Positions 8,713 to 15,562 of a stretch of 44,813 bases of DNA are shown here, one piece after another (position 1 is the first letter of the stretch; every line of letters starts with the position of its first letter). The notes under the pieces are model-generated. The model did not search any database, was not told the DNA's origin, and saw nothing but the letters and a program-made list of their open reading frames with translations. The position numbers and the translations under genes are program-made. Origin of the DNA: CAZBBB01 sp964490005 (lineage in GTDB: Bacteria; Planctomycetota; B15-G4); contig CAZBBB010000015.1 of the NCBI GenBank assembly GCA_964490005.1, positions 1-44,813 of the forward strand, written 5' to 3'.

Positions 8713-10131
8713 ATGAGCGGCAGCCGACTCGTCGTCGTCAAGGTGGGGGGCGGGCTGCTCACCGATGCCGCGGCGATGATGCGCGCCGCGCAGGCCGTCG
8801 CCGCGCGCCGCCGCGCCGGACAGCGCGTGCTCGTCGTCGTCTCGGCGCTCAAGGGCGTCACCGACGAGCTCGACCGCGCGACGCAGCTGGCGCTCGACCC
8901 GCGCTCGGGTCACGAGCTGGTGCGCGACGTCATGGAGCGCCTGCGCCGCCAGCACGAGGCGACCGCCGCCGCGCTGCCCGACAAGGACGCCGTGCTGCTG
9001 CGCGTGGCGCCCGTCTTCGACGGGCTCGAACGGCTGCTCACCGGCATCCGGCTCACGGGCGAACTCACGCCGCGCACGCGCGACCTGGTACTCGCGCAGG
9101 GCGAGCGCCTGGCCGCGCCGCTGCTCGCGGCCGCCGTGCGCGCCGCCGGGGCCGACAGCCGCGCGATCACCTCCGAGGAGGCCGGGCTGGTGGCGGTCGG
9201 CCCCTTCCGGCTCGGCAGCTGCGACCTGCAGGCCAGCCTGCCGCGCCTGTCGGGCCTCGCGCACGAGCTGCACGACCGCGCGCTCGTGCTCACCGGCTTC
9301 TACGGCGTGAACGCCGACGGCGACGTCGTGCTCTTCGGCCGCGGCGGCAGCGACTACACGGCCGGCATCGTGGCGGCCGGCCTGCGCGCCGACGGCCTCG
9401 AACTGTGGAAGGACGTGCCGGGCTTCATGACCTGCGATCCGCGCGAGGTCGGCAGCGCGCGCCTCGTGCCCGAGCTGTCCTTCGACGAGGCCTGCGAGCT
9501 GGGACTGTACGGCGCGCGCATCCTGCACCCGCGCTGCCTCGACCCGCTGCGCGGGCTGGTCATCGACGTGAGCGTGCGCCCCATCGCCGACCCCTCGGTC
9601 GTGGGCACGCGCCTCGTCGAGCGCTGCAGCGAGGAGCGTCCGCGCGTCGTGGCGCTGGCCGCGCGCCGCGGCGTGGCGATCGCCCGCGTGGCCGACACCG
9701 CGATGGTGAACGCGCCCGGCGTCGCCGGGCAGATCCTCGTGGCGGTGGGCGCGGCCGGCATCAACGTCGACGCGATCGCCAGCTCGATGACCTCGCTCTC
9801 CTTCACCTTCGACCAGGCCGACGTGCCGCTGGCGCGCCGCGCGCTGCGGCTGCTGGCCGAGCCCGGCGGACGCGCGCAGGTCGTGCTGCGCGAGAACTGC
9901 GCGCTGCTCGGCCTCGTCGGCGACGGACTGGCGGGCGACTCCGAGATCGCGGGCCGCATGCTCGCGGGCCTCGGGCGCCTCGGCACGACCGTCGAGCTCG
10001 TGAGCCACGGCCCGGCCGACGTCGGGCTCTCGTGCGCGGTGCCCGAAGCGGCGCTGCGCACGGCGCTCGTCGCGCTGCACGCGGCCTTCTTCGAGGCGCC
10101 GGCCGCCGTCGGCGGCCGCGGCGCGCGATGA
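8713..10131 (+). CDS. lysC: Aspartate kinase
   Basis: 472 residues, the usual size. Phosphorylates aspartate, the first step to lysine, threonine, methionine and diaminopimelate. The amino-acid-kinase domain starts 'VVVKVGGGLLTD', where most aspartate kinases have KFGGTS; later hallmarks are intact: 'LAQGERLAAPLLAAA', 'FYGVNADGDVVLFGRGGSDYTA', 'WKDVPGFMTCDPR' and 'SFDEACELGLYGARILHPR'. The last ~150 residues form paired ACT domains ('VAGQILVAVGAAGINVDAIA', 'GLVGDGLAG'), the site of feedback control by lysine or threonine in this family. Start ATG 8713 follows GGGAGAA. The stop overlaps the start of asd (ATGA), so the two enzymes are coupled. Confidence 0.93.
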   Translation: MSGSRLVVVKVGGGLLTDAAAMMRAAQAVAARRRAGQRVLVVVSALKGVTDELDRATQLALDPRSGHELVRDVMERLRRQHEATAAALPDKDAVLLRVAPVFDGLERLLTGIRLTGELTPRTRDLVLAQGERLAAPLLAAAVRAAGADSRAITSEEAGLVAVGPFRLGSCDLQASLPRLSGLAHELHDRALVLTGFYGVNADGDVVLFGRGGSDYTAGIVAAGLRADGLELWKDVPGFMTCDPREVGSARLVPELSFDEACELGLYGARILHPRCLDPLRGLVIDVSVRPIADPSVVGTRLVERCSEERPRVVALAARRGVAIARVADTAMVNAPGVAGQILVAVGAAGINVDAIASSMTSLSFTFDQADVPLARRALRLLAEPGGRAQVVLRENCALLGLVGDGLAGDSEIAGRMLAGLGRLGTTVELVSHGPADVGLSCAVPEAALRTALVALHAAFFEAPAAVGGRGAR

Positions 10132-11234
10132 AGCGGCGCCCGGTGGCCGTGCTCGGCGCGACCGGCTTCGCCGGGCGGCAGGCGCTCGTGGCGCTCGCGC
10201 GCCATCCGTGGTTCGAGATCGCGGCCGTCGCCGGCAGCGCGGCCAGCGCCGGCCGTCGCCTCGGCGACGTGCTCGCCGAGCGCGCGGACGCCGAGCAGGA
10301 CGTCGCCGCGCTGCTCGCCGCGCCGGCCGTCGACCCACCGCCCGCGCCGCTGCCCGACGCGCTGCTCGACCTGACGCTGCAGGACCTCGACCGCTTCGAG
10401 GCGGCCTCCGTCGACGCCGTCTTCTCGATGCTGCCTTCGTCGGTCGCGAAGGAGGTCGAGCCGCGCTGCGCGGCGAGCGCGCCGGTCTTCTCGACGGCCT
10501 CCTCGCATCGCATGGCCGAGGGCGTGCCGCTGCTGCTCGCCGGCGTGAACGGCGAGCACGCCGAGCTGCTCGACGGCCAGCGCCGCGCGCGCGGCTGGAA
10601 GGGCTTCCTCGCGCCGGGCCCCAACTGCACCGTCGTGGCGCTGGCCGTCACGCTCGCGCCGCTGCAGCGCGCCTTCGGCGTGCGCTCGGTCGTGCTCACC
10701 TCGTTGCAGGCCGTCTCCGGGTCGGGCGCGCGCGCGCCGGCCGTCGCGGCCGCCGTGGCCGGCAACGTGCTGCCCTTCATCGCGCACGAGGAGGAGAAGG
10801 TCGAGCAGGAGGCGCAGAAGATCCTCGCCCGCGTGCAGGGCGGGCGCCTGGTGCCGGCGGCCTTCCCGGTGAGCGCGACCTGCACGCGCGTGCCGGTGCA
10901 GGACGGCCATCTGCTCTCGATCAGCGTCGGGCTGGCCGCGCCGGCCGGCCCGGGCGACGCGGCCGCCGTGCTGCAGGCCGAGAACCCCTTCGGCGCGCGG
11001 GCCCTGCCGAGCCGCCCGGCCCGCTGGATCGAGGTGCGCGAGGAGGACGATCGGCCCCAGCCCCTGCTCGATCGCTGCGCCGGCGGCGGCTACACGACCG
11101 TCGTCGGACGGCTGCGCCGCGAGCCGGTGAGCGGCGGCCTGAAGTATCTGGCGCTTTCGCACAACACCGTGCTCGGCGCCGCCGGCGGCTCGGTGCTGCT
11201 CGCCGAGGACCTCGCCGAGCGCGGGCTGTTCTAG
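10128..11234 (+). CDS. asd: Aspartate-semialdehyde dehydrogenase (archaeal/fungal-type)
   Basis: 368 residues. Reduces aspartyl phosphate to aspartate semialdehyde with NADPH, the step after LysC. The Rossmann start 'VAVLGATGFAGRQALVAL' is present, and the catalytic cysteine lies in 'APGPNCTVV' (C167). The G-P-N-C-(S/T) context, with 'LTSLQAVSGSGARAP' downstream and 'CTRVPVQDGHLLS' for the catalytic histidine region, matches the archaeal/fungal branch rather than the Escherichia coli type; N-acetyl-glutamyl-phosphate reductase is a related alternative, but the lysC neighbour argues for Asd. ATGA overlap with lysC. It is convergent with the anti-sigma gene, with an 87-base gap that contains a GC-rich hairpin. 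Confidence 0.88.
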   Translation: MKRRPVAVLGATGFAGRQALVALARHPWFEIAAVAGSAASAGRRLGDVLAERADAEQDVAALLAAPAVDPPPAPLPDALLDLTLQDLDRFEAASVDAVFSMLPSSVAKEVEPRCAASAPVFSTASSHRMAEGVPLLLAGVNGEHAELLDGQRRARGWKGFLAPGPNCTVVALAVTLAPLQRAFGVRSVVLTSLQAVSGSGARAPAVAAAVAGNVLPFIAHEEEKVEQEAQKILARVQGGRLVPAAFPVSATCTRVPVQDGHLLSISVGLAAPAGPGDAAAVLQAENPFGARALPSRPARWIEVREEDDRPQPLLDRCAGGGYTTVVGRLRREPVSGGLKYLALSHNTVLGAAGGSVLLAEDLAERGLF

Positions 11235-11238
11235 CGCG

Positions 11239-11261
11239 GCGCGCCGCCGAAGCCGGCGCGC
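11239..11261. terminator. GC-rich hairpin between convergent asd and anti-sigma genes
   Basis: GCGCGCCG (11239-11246) and CGGCGCGC (11254-11261) are perfect 8-base arms around a 7-base loop, 5 bases after the asd stop. There is no T-tract, so intrinsic termination is only plausible; it could serve both directions. Confidence 0.35.
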
Positions 11262-11321
11262 GCGGTGCGCCGCCGCGTGACGAGTCGCTTCGCCGCCGAA
11301 GCGCCGGGCCGCGACGGCCGG

Positions 11322-11849
11322 CTACATCCGCGCCGTGAGTTCCGTGACGCGCGGCGTGTGTCCCTCGAGGGCCGCGAGCCGGTCGAGGCAGCCGCGCGCC
11401 AGCCGCCCGTCGTCGGGCGCCGCGCGACCGGCCTCGGCCACCAGCTCCTCGACGTCGACGGGCAGCTTCTGACCGGTGCCGTGCATGCGCACGTGCAGCG
11501 AGCGCATCTCGGCGCCGATGTGCTCGACGGCGCGCGGCAGGCGCGCGAGTTCGGTGCGGCGCGCCTCGGCGTTGAGCCGCATCACGCAGGCCGTCCCCAT
11601 CTCGTGCAGCAGGTTGCCGAGCGTCGTGCGCGCCTCGTGCCGCGCGGCGCGCTGCCAGGGCGCCTCGTCGGCGGGCGGGTCGCCCGCGGCGCCCGCGAGC
11701 GCCTTGCGCTGCGCCGACATCGAGCTGAGCCGCCGGTGACAGCCGCCGCACTCCTCGGCGTGCCGCACGATCTCCGGATCGGTGATCAGGCCGTCGAGCA
11801 GGCGATGCAGGTCGGCGCTGGAGAGGTGCTGATCGGGGCCGTAGCTCAT
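11322..11849 (-). CDS. Zinc-finger anti-sigma-like protein
   Basis: 175 residues, cytoplasmic (no membrane segment). Residues 30-37, 'HAEECGGC', form the H-x3-C-x2-C core of zinc anti-sigma (ZAS) domains. The rest (about 74-170) is helical with 'LLHEMGTACV', 'MHGTGQKLPVDVEEL' and 'RGCLDRLAALEGHT'; this half aligns with residues ~278-370 of the sigma fusion encoded at 13271-14803. The ATG at 11849 overlaps the stop of the preceding sigma gene (ATGA), the classic arrangement of a sigma and its anti-sigma; an upstream ATG at 11864 is less likely. Lack of a membrane anchor suggests a soluble, redox- or zinc-sensing antagonist. Function is inferred from motif and position. Confidence 0.72.
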   Translation of the reverse strand: MSYGPDQHLSSADLHRLLDGLITDPEIVRHAEECGGCHRRLSSMSAQRKALAGAAGDPPADEAPWQRAARHEARTTLGNLLHEMGTACVMRLNAEARRTELARLPRAVEHIGAEMRSLHVRMHGTGQKLPVDVEELVAEAGRAAPDDGRLARGCLDRLAALEGHTPRVTELTARM

Positions 11850-12604
11850 GTCGAGGCCTCCCATGGTACCGCTTCGTCGAGGGGGACCGGCTGCCCGTGC
11901 CGGGCGAAGACGTCGGAGATCTTGCGGGCGAGCTGCTCGCGGGCGCGCTTGACGACCATGCCGACCTGCGCCCGCGGCAGCGCGAGCGCCTCGCCGACCT
12001 CGTCGTAGCTCAGGCCGTCGACGTCGCGGGCCAGCAGCACGCGGCGTTCGCGCTCGCGCAGTTCGTGGAAGCACTGCGCCGTGACGGCCACGAAGAAGGT
12101 GCCGAGGCGCGCCAGCCGACCGCTCTGCTCGGCGCGCTCGGCGAACTCCTGCGCGTCGGGGAAGCGCTCGGCCTGCCGCTCGCGTCCCCAGATCGCGTGC
12201 CGGGCCTGCGCCCGCTTGTACTGCCGGAGCTGGTTGAGCGCGTCGTGCCGCATGGCCGTGCGCGCCAGCGCGAGGAAGCGCTTGACGGGCGGGCGATCGC
12301 GGCGCACGTCGGTGTACAGGCGCGCGAGGAACACCGCCACGAGGTCGTCGGGGTCGAGCGCCATCGCGAACTTGCGGGCGATGCGGTGCGCCGCGACGTG
12401 CAGCCGCCGCTGGCTCAGTTCGACGAGCAGCTCGAAGGCCGGCAGGTCGTCGCCGTCGCGGAAGATCTGCAGCAGCGCGCCCGCGGCGGCGTCGAAGTGC
12501 GCCTCGAGCGCCGGGTCGAATCCCTCGGGCAGGCGCCGGCCGTGCAACGCGAGCAGCGCGGCCAGGCGCGTGTGCAGCTGGTCGCGCGCCACGAGCTCGT
12601 TCAC
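11846..12604 (-). CDS. ECF-like RNA polymerase sigma factor
   Basis: 252 residues. An ~65-residue N-terminal extension ('GFDPALEAHFDAAAGALLQ') precedes region 2 ('DPDDLVAVFLARLYTDVRRD', 'FLALARTAMRHDALNQLRQY'). Region 4 is 'ERERRVLLARDVDGLSYDEV' then 'LALPRAQVGMVVKRAREQLA', a helix-turn-helix for -35 recognition. The same N-terminal extension occurs in the two other sigma-like proteins just upstream, so the three are paralogues. GTG start at 12604 overlaps the stop of the secreted protein (GTGA), and its own stop overlaps the anti-sigma ATG; all are in one coupled minus-strand unit. It differs from standard ECF factors by the extension and by the ~40-residue spacer between regions 2 and 4. 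Confidence 0.82.
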   Translation of the reverse strand: MNELVARDQLHTRLAALLALHGRRLPEGFDPALEAHFDAAAGALLQIFRDGDDLPAFELLVELSQRRLHVAAHRIARKFAMALDPDDLVAVFLARLYTDVRRDRPPVKRFLALARTAMRHDALNQLRQYKRAQARHAIWGRERQAERFPDAQEFAERAEQSGRLARLGTFFVAVTAQCFHELRERERRVLLARDVDGLSYDEVGEALALPRAQVGMVVKRAREQLARKISDVFARHGQPVPLDEAVPWEAST

Positions 12605-13269
12605 GGCACGACGAGCGCGACGGCGTTGCTCAGCGAGGGAGCCGGCTGACCGGCCCCGCCGCCCGCGTGCAGCGACTGCATGAAGACCAGCAGCCCCTGC
12701 GGCAACCCTGCAGGCATCGTCGCCGCGAGCGTCAGCCTGCCGGCCGCATCGGTGTGCAGGCCGATGACGATCACGTCCGCCCGCGGCACGAGCAGGCCGC
12801 CCTGGAACGGCGCGGCGCCGATCTCGAGCCCCAGCACCAGCGCCAGCGGCGCGGCGGGGGGCGCGCGATCGATGGCCAGCACCACGGGTTGGCCGCCCTG
12901 CGCGCTGCCGCTGCCGATCAGCCGCGGCGCCGGGCCGCCGACCGGCGCGAGCGCCTGCCCGAGGTCGAACCAGGGCTGGTTCGTCTGCTGCGCGAGCGCC
13001 GGCAGCTGCGAAGGCGGGACGTGCGGCCAGGGAGCCGGCGCGTTGCCCGTCGTCGGCGGCGCCTTCTCGATGCCGCCCACGCCGTCGGTGCCCGACTTCA
13101 GCGTGCGGCTGCCGCCTCCCGAGCCGGGCGTCGCGGCGCCCCCCGCCGAGGCGCTCGCCCCGGCGGTCGTGACGGGAGCGACCGGTGCGAACTGCGAACT
13201 CGCGCCGGCGCCGAGCAGCAGCCACGCGACGAGCGCGGCCATCGGGCGCATGGAGGGGACGTGGGTCAT
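12601..13269 (-). CDS. Secreted protein with C-terminal SN module, inside the sigma operon
   Basis: 222 residues. 'MAALVAWLLLGAGASSQFAP' is a signal peptide; a Gly/Ser/Thr/Pro-rich linker follows (to about residue 90). The last ~120 residues resemble the terminal module of the large secreted proteins here: 'APFQGGLLVPRADVIVIGLH', 'DAAGRLTLAATMPAGLPQ', 'LLVFMQSLHAG' and the closing 'PSLSNAVALVVP'. No enzyme motif. The ATG at 13269 begins one base after the upstream sigma stop, and its stop overlaps the next sigma GTG, so it is translated as part of the sigma unit. Inference: a secreted target or sensor co-made with the regulators. Function unknown. Confidence 0.7.
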   Translation of the reverse strand: MTHVPSMRPMAALVAWLLLGAGASSQFAPVAPVTTAGASASAGGAATPGSGGGSRTLKSGTDGVGGIEKAPPTTGNAPAPWPHVPPSQLPALAQQTNQPWFDLGQALAPVGGPAPRLIGSGSAQGGQPVVLAIDRAPPAAPLALVLGLEIGAAPFQGGLLVPRADVIVIGLHTDAAGRLTLAATMPAGLPQGLLVFMQSLHAGGGAGQPAPSLSNAVALVVP

Positions 13270-13270
13270 G

Positions 13271-14803
13271 TCAGGCCGTCTCATGGGGGGGCCGCGCGCG
13301 GAACTCGGCCAGGGCGGCCCGCACGGCGGGCCCCTCCAGCGCGCATTCGGCGGCGAGTCGGGGGAGCTGGTCGGCGAGCCACCGCGCGACGGTCGCGTCG
13401 GGCCGGCCACGCTGGATCTCGCACAGCAGGGTCACGCCCGCCTCGAAGCGGCGCGCCTGGCCCAGCCGCGCTGCCGCGTAGCACAGGTTCATCACGCGCA
13501 CGGCGTCCTGAGGCCACTCGTCGGCGTCGCGCTCGCAGCGCGCGAGGGCCTCGGCGTGGCGGTCCTGGCGCAGCAGCGCGAGCACGAGATTGCGATGGGC
13601 GTTCTGTCGGGTGGCGGGCGCCAGGTCGAGATCGAGCAGCGGCAGCAGCAGCGCCTCGGCCGCGGCCGGCTCGCCGGCATGGATGTACAGCAGCGCCTGC
13701 GCCACCTGCTGGCGGCCCGTCGGCCCCTCGATCTCGGCCAGCTTCGCCAGGCAGATGCGGGCGTCGCGCAGCGCCGTGGCCGGCTCGGGGCTCAGGCCCT
13801 GCAGGCTCGACACGTCGATGGGGGTCGCCGTGCCCTGCAGGCGGCCGGCCATGCGCGCCACGTCGCCGGCGACCTGCTCGCGGCGGCGCGGCGGCGCGGC
13901 GTCGAGCATGCGCTCGCTGAAGCCGGGGGCCTTCACGAGGCAGGCCTTGGCCATCTCGTAGACCAGGTCGGCCAGCTTGCGCCGCCCGGCCTCGGCCGTG
14001 ATCTCGAGCATGCGCTGCAGCAGGTCCTTCACGCTGCGCAGCCCCTGCCGCACGTCGAGGCTGCGCCCGAGGCTGTCCTGGATCAGGGCCAGTTCGCCCT
14101 CGCCGGCCCGCGACCCGGCCGCGTTGCGGATGCTCACGGCCATGCGCTCGAGCAGGTGCTGGCGCGCCCGTCGGATGATCATGCCGACCTGATCGGCCTG
14201 CAGGCCGAGCATGCCCGCCACGCGTTCGTAGGAGAGGTGCACGATCTCGCGTGCCACGAGCACCTGCTGGTCGCGCACGTCGAGCGCCGCGAAGCCCTGC
14301 TGCGCGGCGCGCAGCACGTCCTCGCCGAAGCGGCCGAGGATGTCCTGCGTTTCGCGCTGCTGGAGTTGCACGGCCGGGTCGGCCGGCTCGTCGAGGCCCT
14401 CGTGAAAGGCCCGCGCGTGCAACTGCGCCCGGCGGACCTGTCTCAGTTGGTCGAAGGCGTCGTTGCGCATGGCCGTGTGGGCCAGCGCCAGAAAGCGGCG
14501 CACCGGCTCGCCGGGGCGCTCCGCCACTTCGGTGAACAGGCGCGACATGAAGGCCGCGACCAGGTCTTCGGGGTCGGCGGCGGGCAGCAGGCGCCGGGTG
14601 ATGCGGGTCGCCGAGGCCTGCAGGTGCGGCCGCACCAGCTCGTAGAGCAGCGTGAAGGCCTCGACGTCCTGGCTCTGCCGGAAGCGCTGCAGCAGGTGGC
14701 GCGCGACGGCGTCCACGTGCAGTTCGTTGCCCGGGTCGAAGGCCTCGGGCAAGGGCTCCGTCGTGGATCGCTGCAGGCGCTCGACGAAGGGGCCAGGGTC
14801 CAC
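13271..14803 (-). CDS. Sigma factor fused to an anti-sigma-like domain and TPR-like C-terminus
   Basis: 510 residues. N-terminal extension ('EAFDPGNELHVDAVARHLL'), sigma region 2 ('DPEDLVAAFMSRLFTEVAER', 'FLALAHTAMRNDAFDQLRQV') and region 4 ('VAREIVHLSYERVAGMLGLQ', 'QVGMIIRRARQHLLERM') end near residue 255. Residues ~278-370 ('LVYEMAKACLV', 'LQGTATPIDVSSL', 'ARICLAKLAEIEGPT') align with the second half of the neighbouring anti-sigma protein; the spacing from EM to GT is 39 residues in both. Residues ~375-510 are TPR-like helices ('HAGEPAAAEALLLPLLDLDL', 'LALLRQDRHAEALARCERDA'). The GTG at 14803 follows GGAGG by 7 bases. It heads the unit that continues through the secreted protein, the second sigma and the anti-sigma. 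Inference: a self-regulated sigma factor. Confidence 0.8.
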   Translation of the reverse strand: MDPGPFVERLQRSTTEPLPEAFDPGNELHVDAVARHLLQRFRQSQDVEAFTLLYELVRPHLQASATRITRRLLPAADPEDLVAAFMSRLFTEVAERPGEPVRRFLALAHTAMRNDAFDQLRQVRRAQLHARAFHEGLDEPADPAVQLQQRETQDILGRFGEDVLRAAQQGFAALDVRDQQVLVAREIVHLSYERVAGMLGLQADQVGMIIRRARQHLLERMAVSIRNAAGSRAGEGELALIQDSLGRSLDVRQGLRSVKDLLQRMLEITAEAGRRKLADLVYEMAKACLVKAPGFSERMLDAAPPRRREQVAGDVARMAGRLQGTATPIDVSSLQGLSPEPATALRDARICLAKLAEIEGPTGRQQVAQALLYIHAGEPAAAEALLLPLLDLDLAPATRQNAHRNLVLALLRQDRHAEALARCERDADEWPQDAVRVMNLCYAAARLGQARRFEAGVTLLCEIQRGRPDATVARWLADQLPRLAAECALEGPAVRAALAEFRARPPHETA

Positions 14804-14972
14804 CCACGAACCTCCACGCGCCACCCGAAAGACTGGCCCGGCCCCGGAGAGAGATGGGCCACCACTGCGCCGACGCCCGGCGTGTGGAAATGTAACGGAA
14901 AGTTCGTTCAGAAAATGTGGACAGGCCGTGAGATCGCGGCACGAATGCCCGCGGGTGTTCGAATTCGTCCGC

Positions 14973-15479
14973 TCAGCCTGCACGTCGGATGCGCTCGGCG
15001 CGCTGCTGCAGCTCGAGCTGCATGAAGCCGCGGGCCTGGACGGTGAAGCGCAGGTCGGCCCCGGCGTTCGGAGCCGCGTCGACGAGCGGCCGTGCGCGGC
15101 CCGACAGATACAGCCACCGGCCCAGAAGGGCGAGCAGCTCGTCGCCGAGGCGATCGACAGGCGAAGCGCCCGCGGTCTGCGCTCCATCGACGCGCGGCCC
15201 CGGCCCATCGACGCGCGACCCGGTCGCGCCCGGCAGGGGCGGGCCGCACTCGCCGCCCGCATGCAGCGCGCGTGCCGCGAGCCGGCGGGCGATGCGCCGC
15301 AGCCTCGGCCGCATGAAGCCGAGGAGCATCGCGTAGGCCTCGCTGTCGCCGGCGCGGCGAAACCGCCGCCACAGGTGGTCGGCCAGCTCTTCGGCGTGCA
15401 GATCGTTGTCTGGATCGAAGTCCTGCGGCGCCGGCAGGGACGTGACGTCCCACAGGCGCTCCCATCGTGTATCGAGCAC
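14973..15479 (-). CDS. Truncated sigma-like protein (N-terminal part only)
   Basis: About 168 residues. 'DFDPDNDLHAEELADHLWRR' and 'DSEAYAMLLGFMRPRLRRIA' match the N-terminal extension and start of region 2 of the two sigma factors downstream. After that comes a Gly/Pro-rich spacer, then 'RLGDELLALLGRWLYLSG' and a basic tail, 'ELQQRAERIRRAG', which only loosely echo region 2; region 4 is absent. It may be a degenerate sigma or a small partner that competes for polymerase or anti-sigma. The GTG at 15479 is the best start but the ribosome site is weak. It lies 84 bases after the glucan phosphorylase on the same strand. The 169-base gap to the next sigma gene (14804-14972) has an AT-richer patch near 14886-14925 that may hold the promoter of the sigma unit. 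Confidence 0.6.
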   Translation of the reverse strand: MLDTRWERLWDVTSLPAPQDFDPDNDLHAEELADHLWRRFRRAGDSEAYAMLLGFMRPRLRRIARRLAARALHAGGECGPPLPGATGSRVDGPGPRVDGAQTAGASPVDRLGDELLALLGRWLYLSGRARPLVDAAPNAGADLRFTVQARGFMQLELQQRAERIRRAG

Positions 15480-15562
15480 GGCTTTGCCCCGAGGCCCCCG
15501 ACCGCCAGCCCGGACAGCAAGGCCTCGGACGCCGCGACGGGCGCCGAGTAACCGCCCGCCCC

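Noticed and set aside
6445..10338. 1297-residue minus-strand ORF across the TetR, WD40 and lysC genes
   Set aside because: Antisense shadow; the plus strand carries three well-defined genes with motifs.
9354..11162. 602-residue minus-strand ORF across lysC-asd
   Set aside because: Shadow of the aspartate-pathway genes; low-complexity composition.
14880..14930. ECF-type promoter in the AT-richer patch before the sigma fusion
   Set aside because: A GAACTT-like segment exists but no -10 at proper spacing could be matched.
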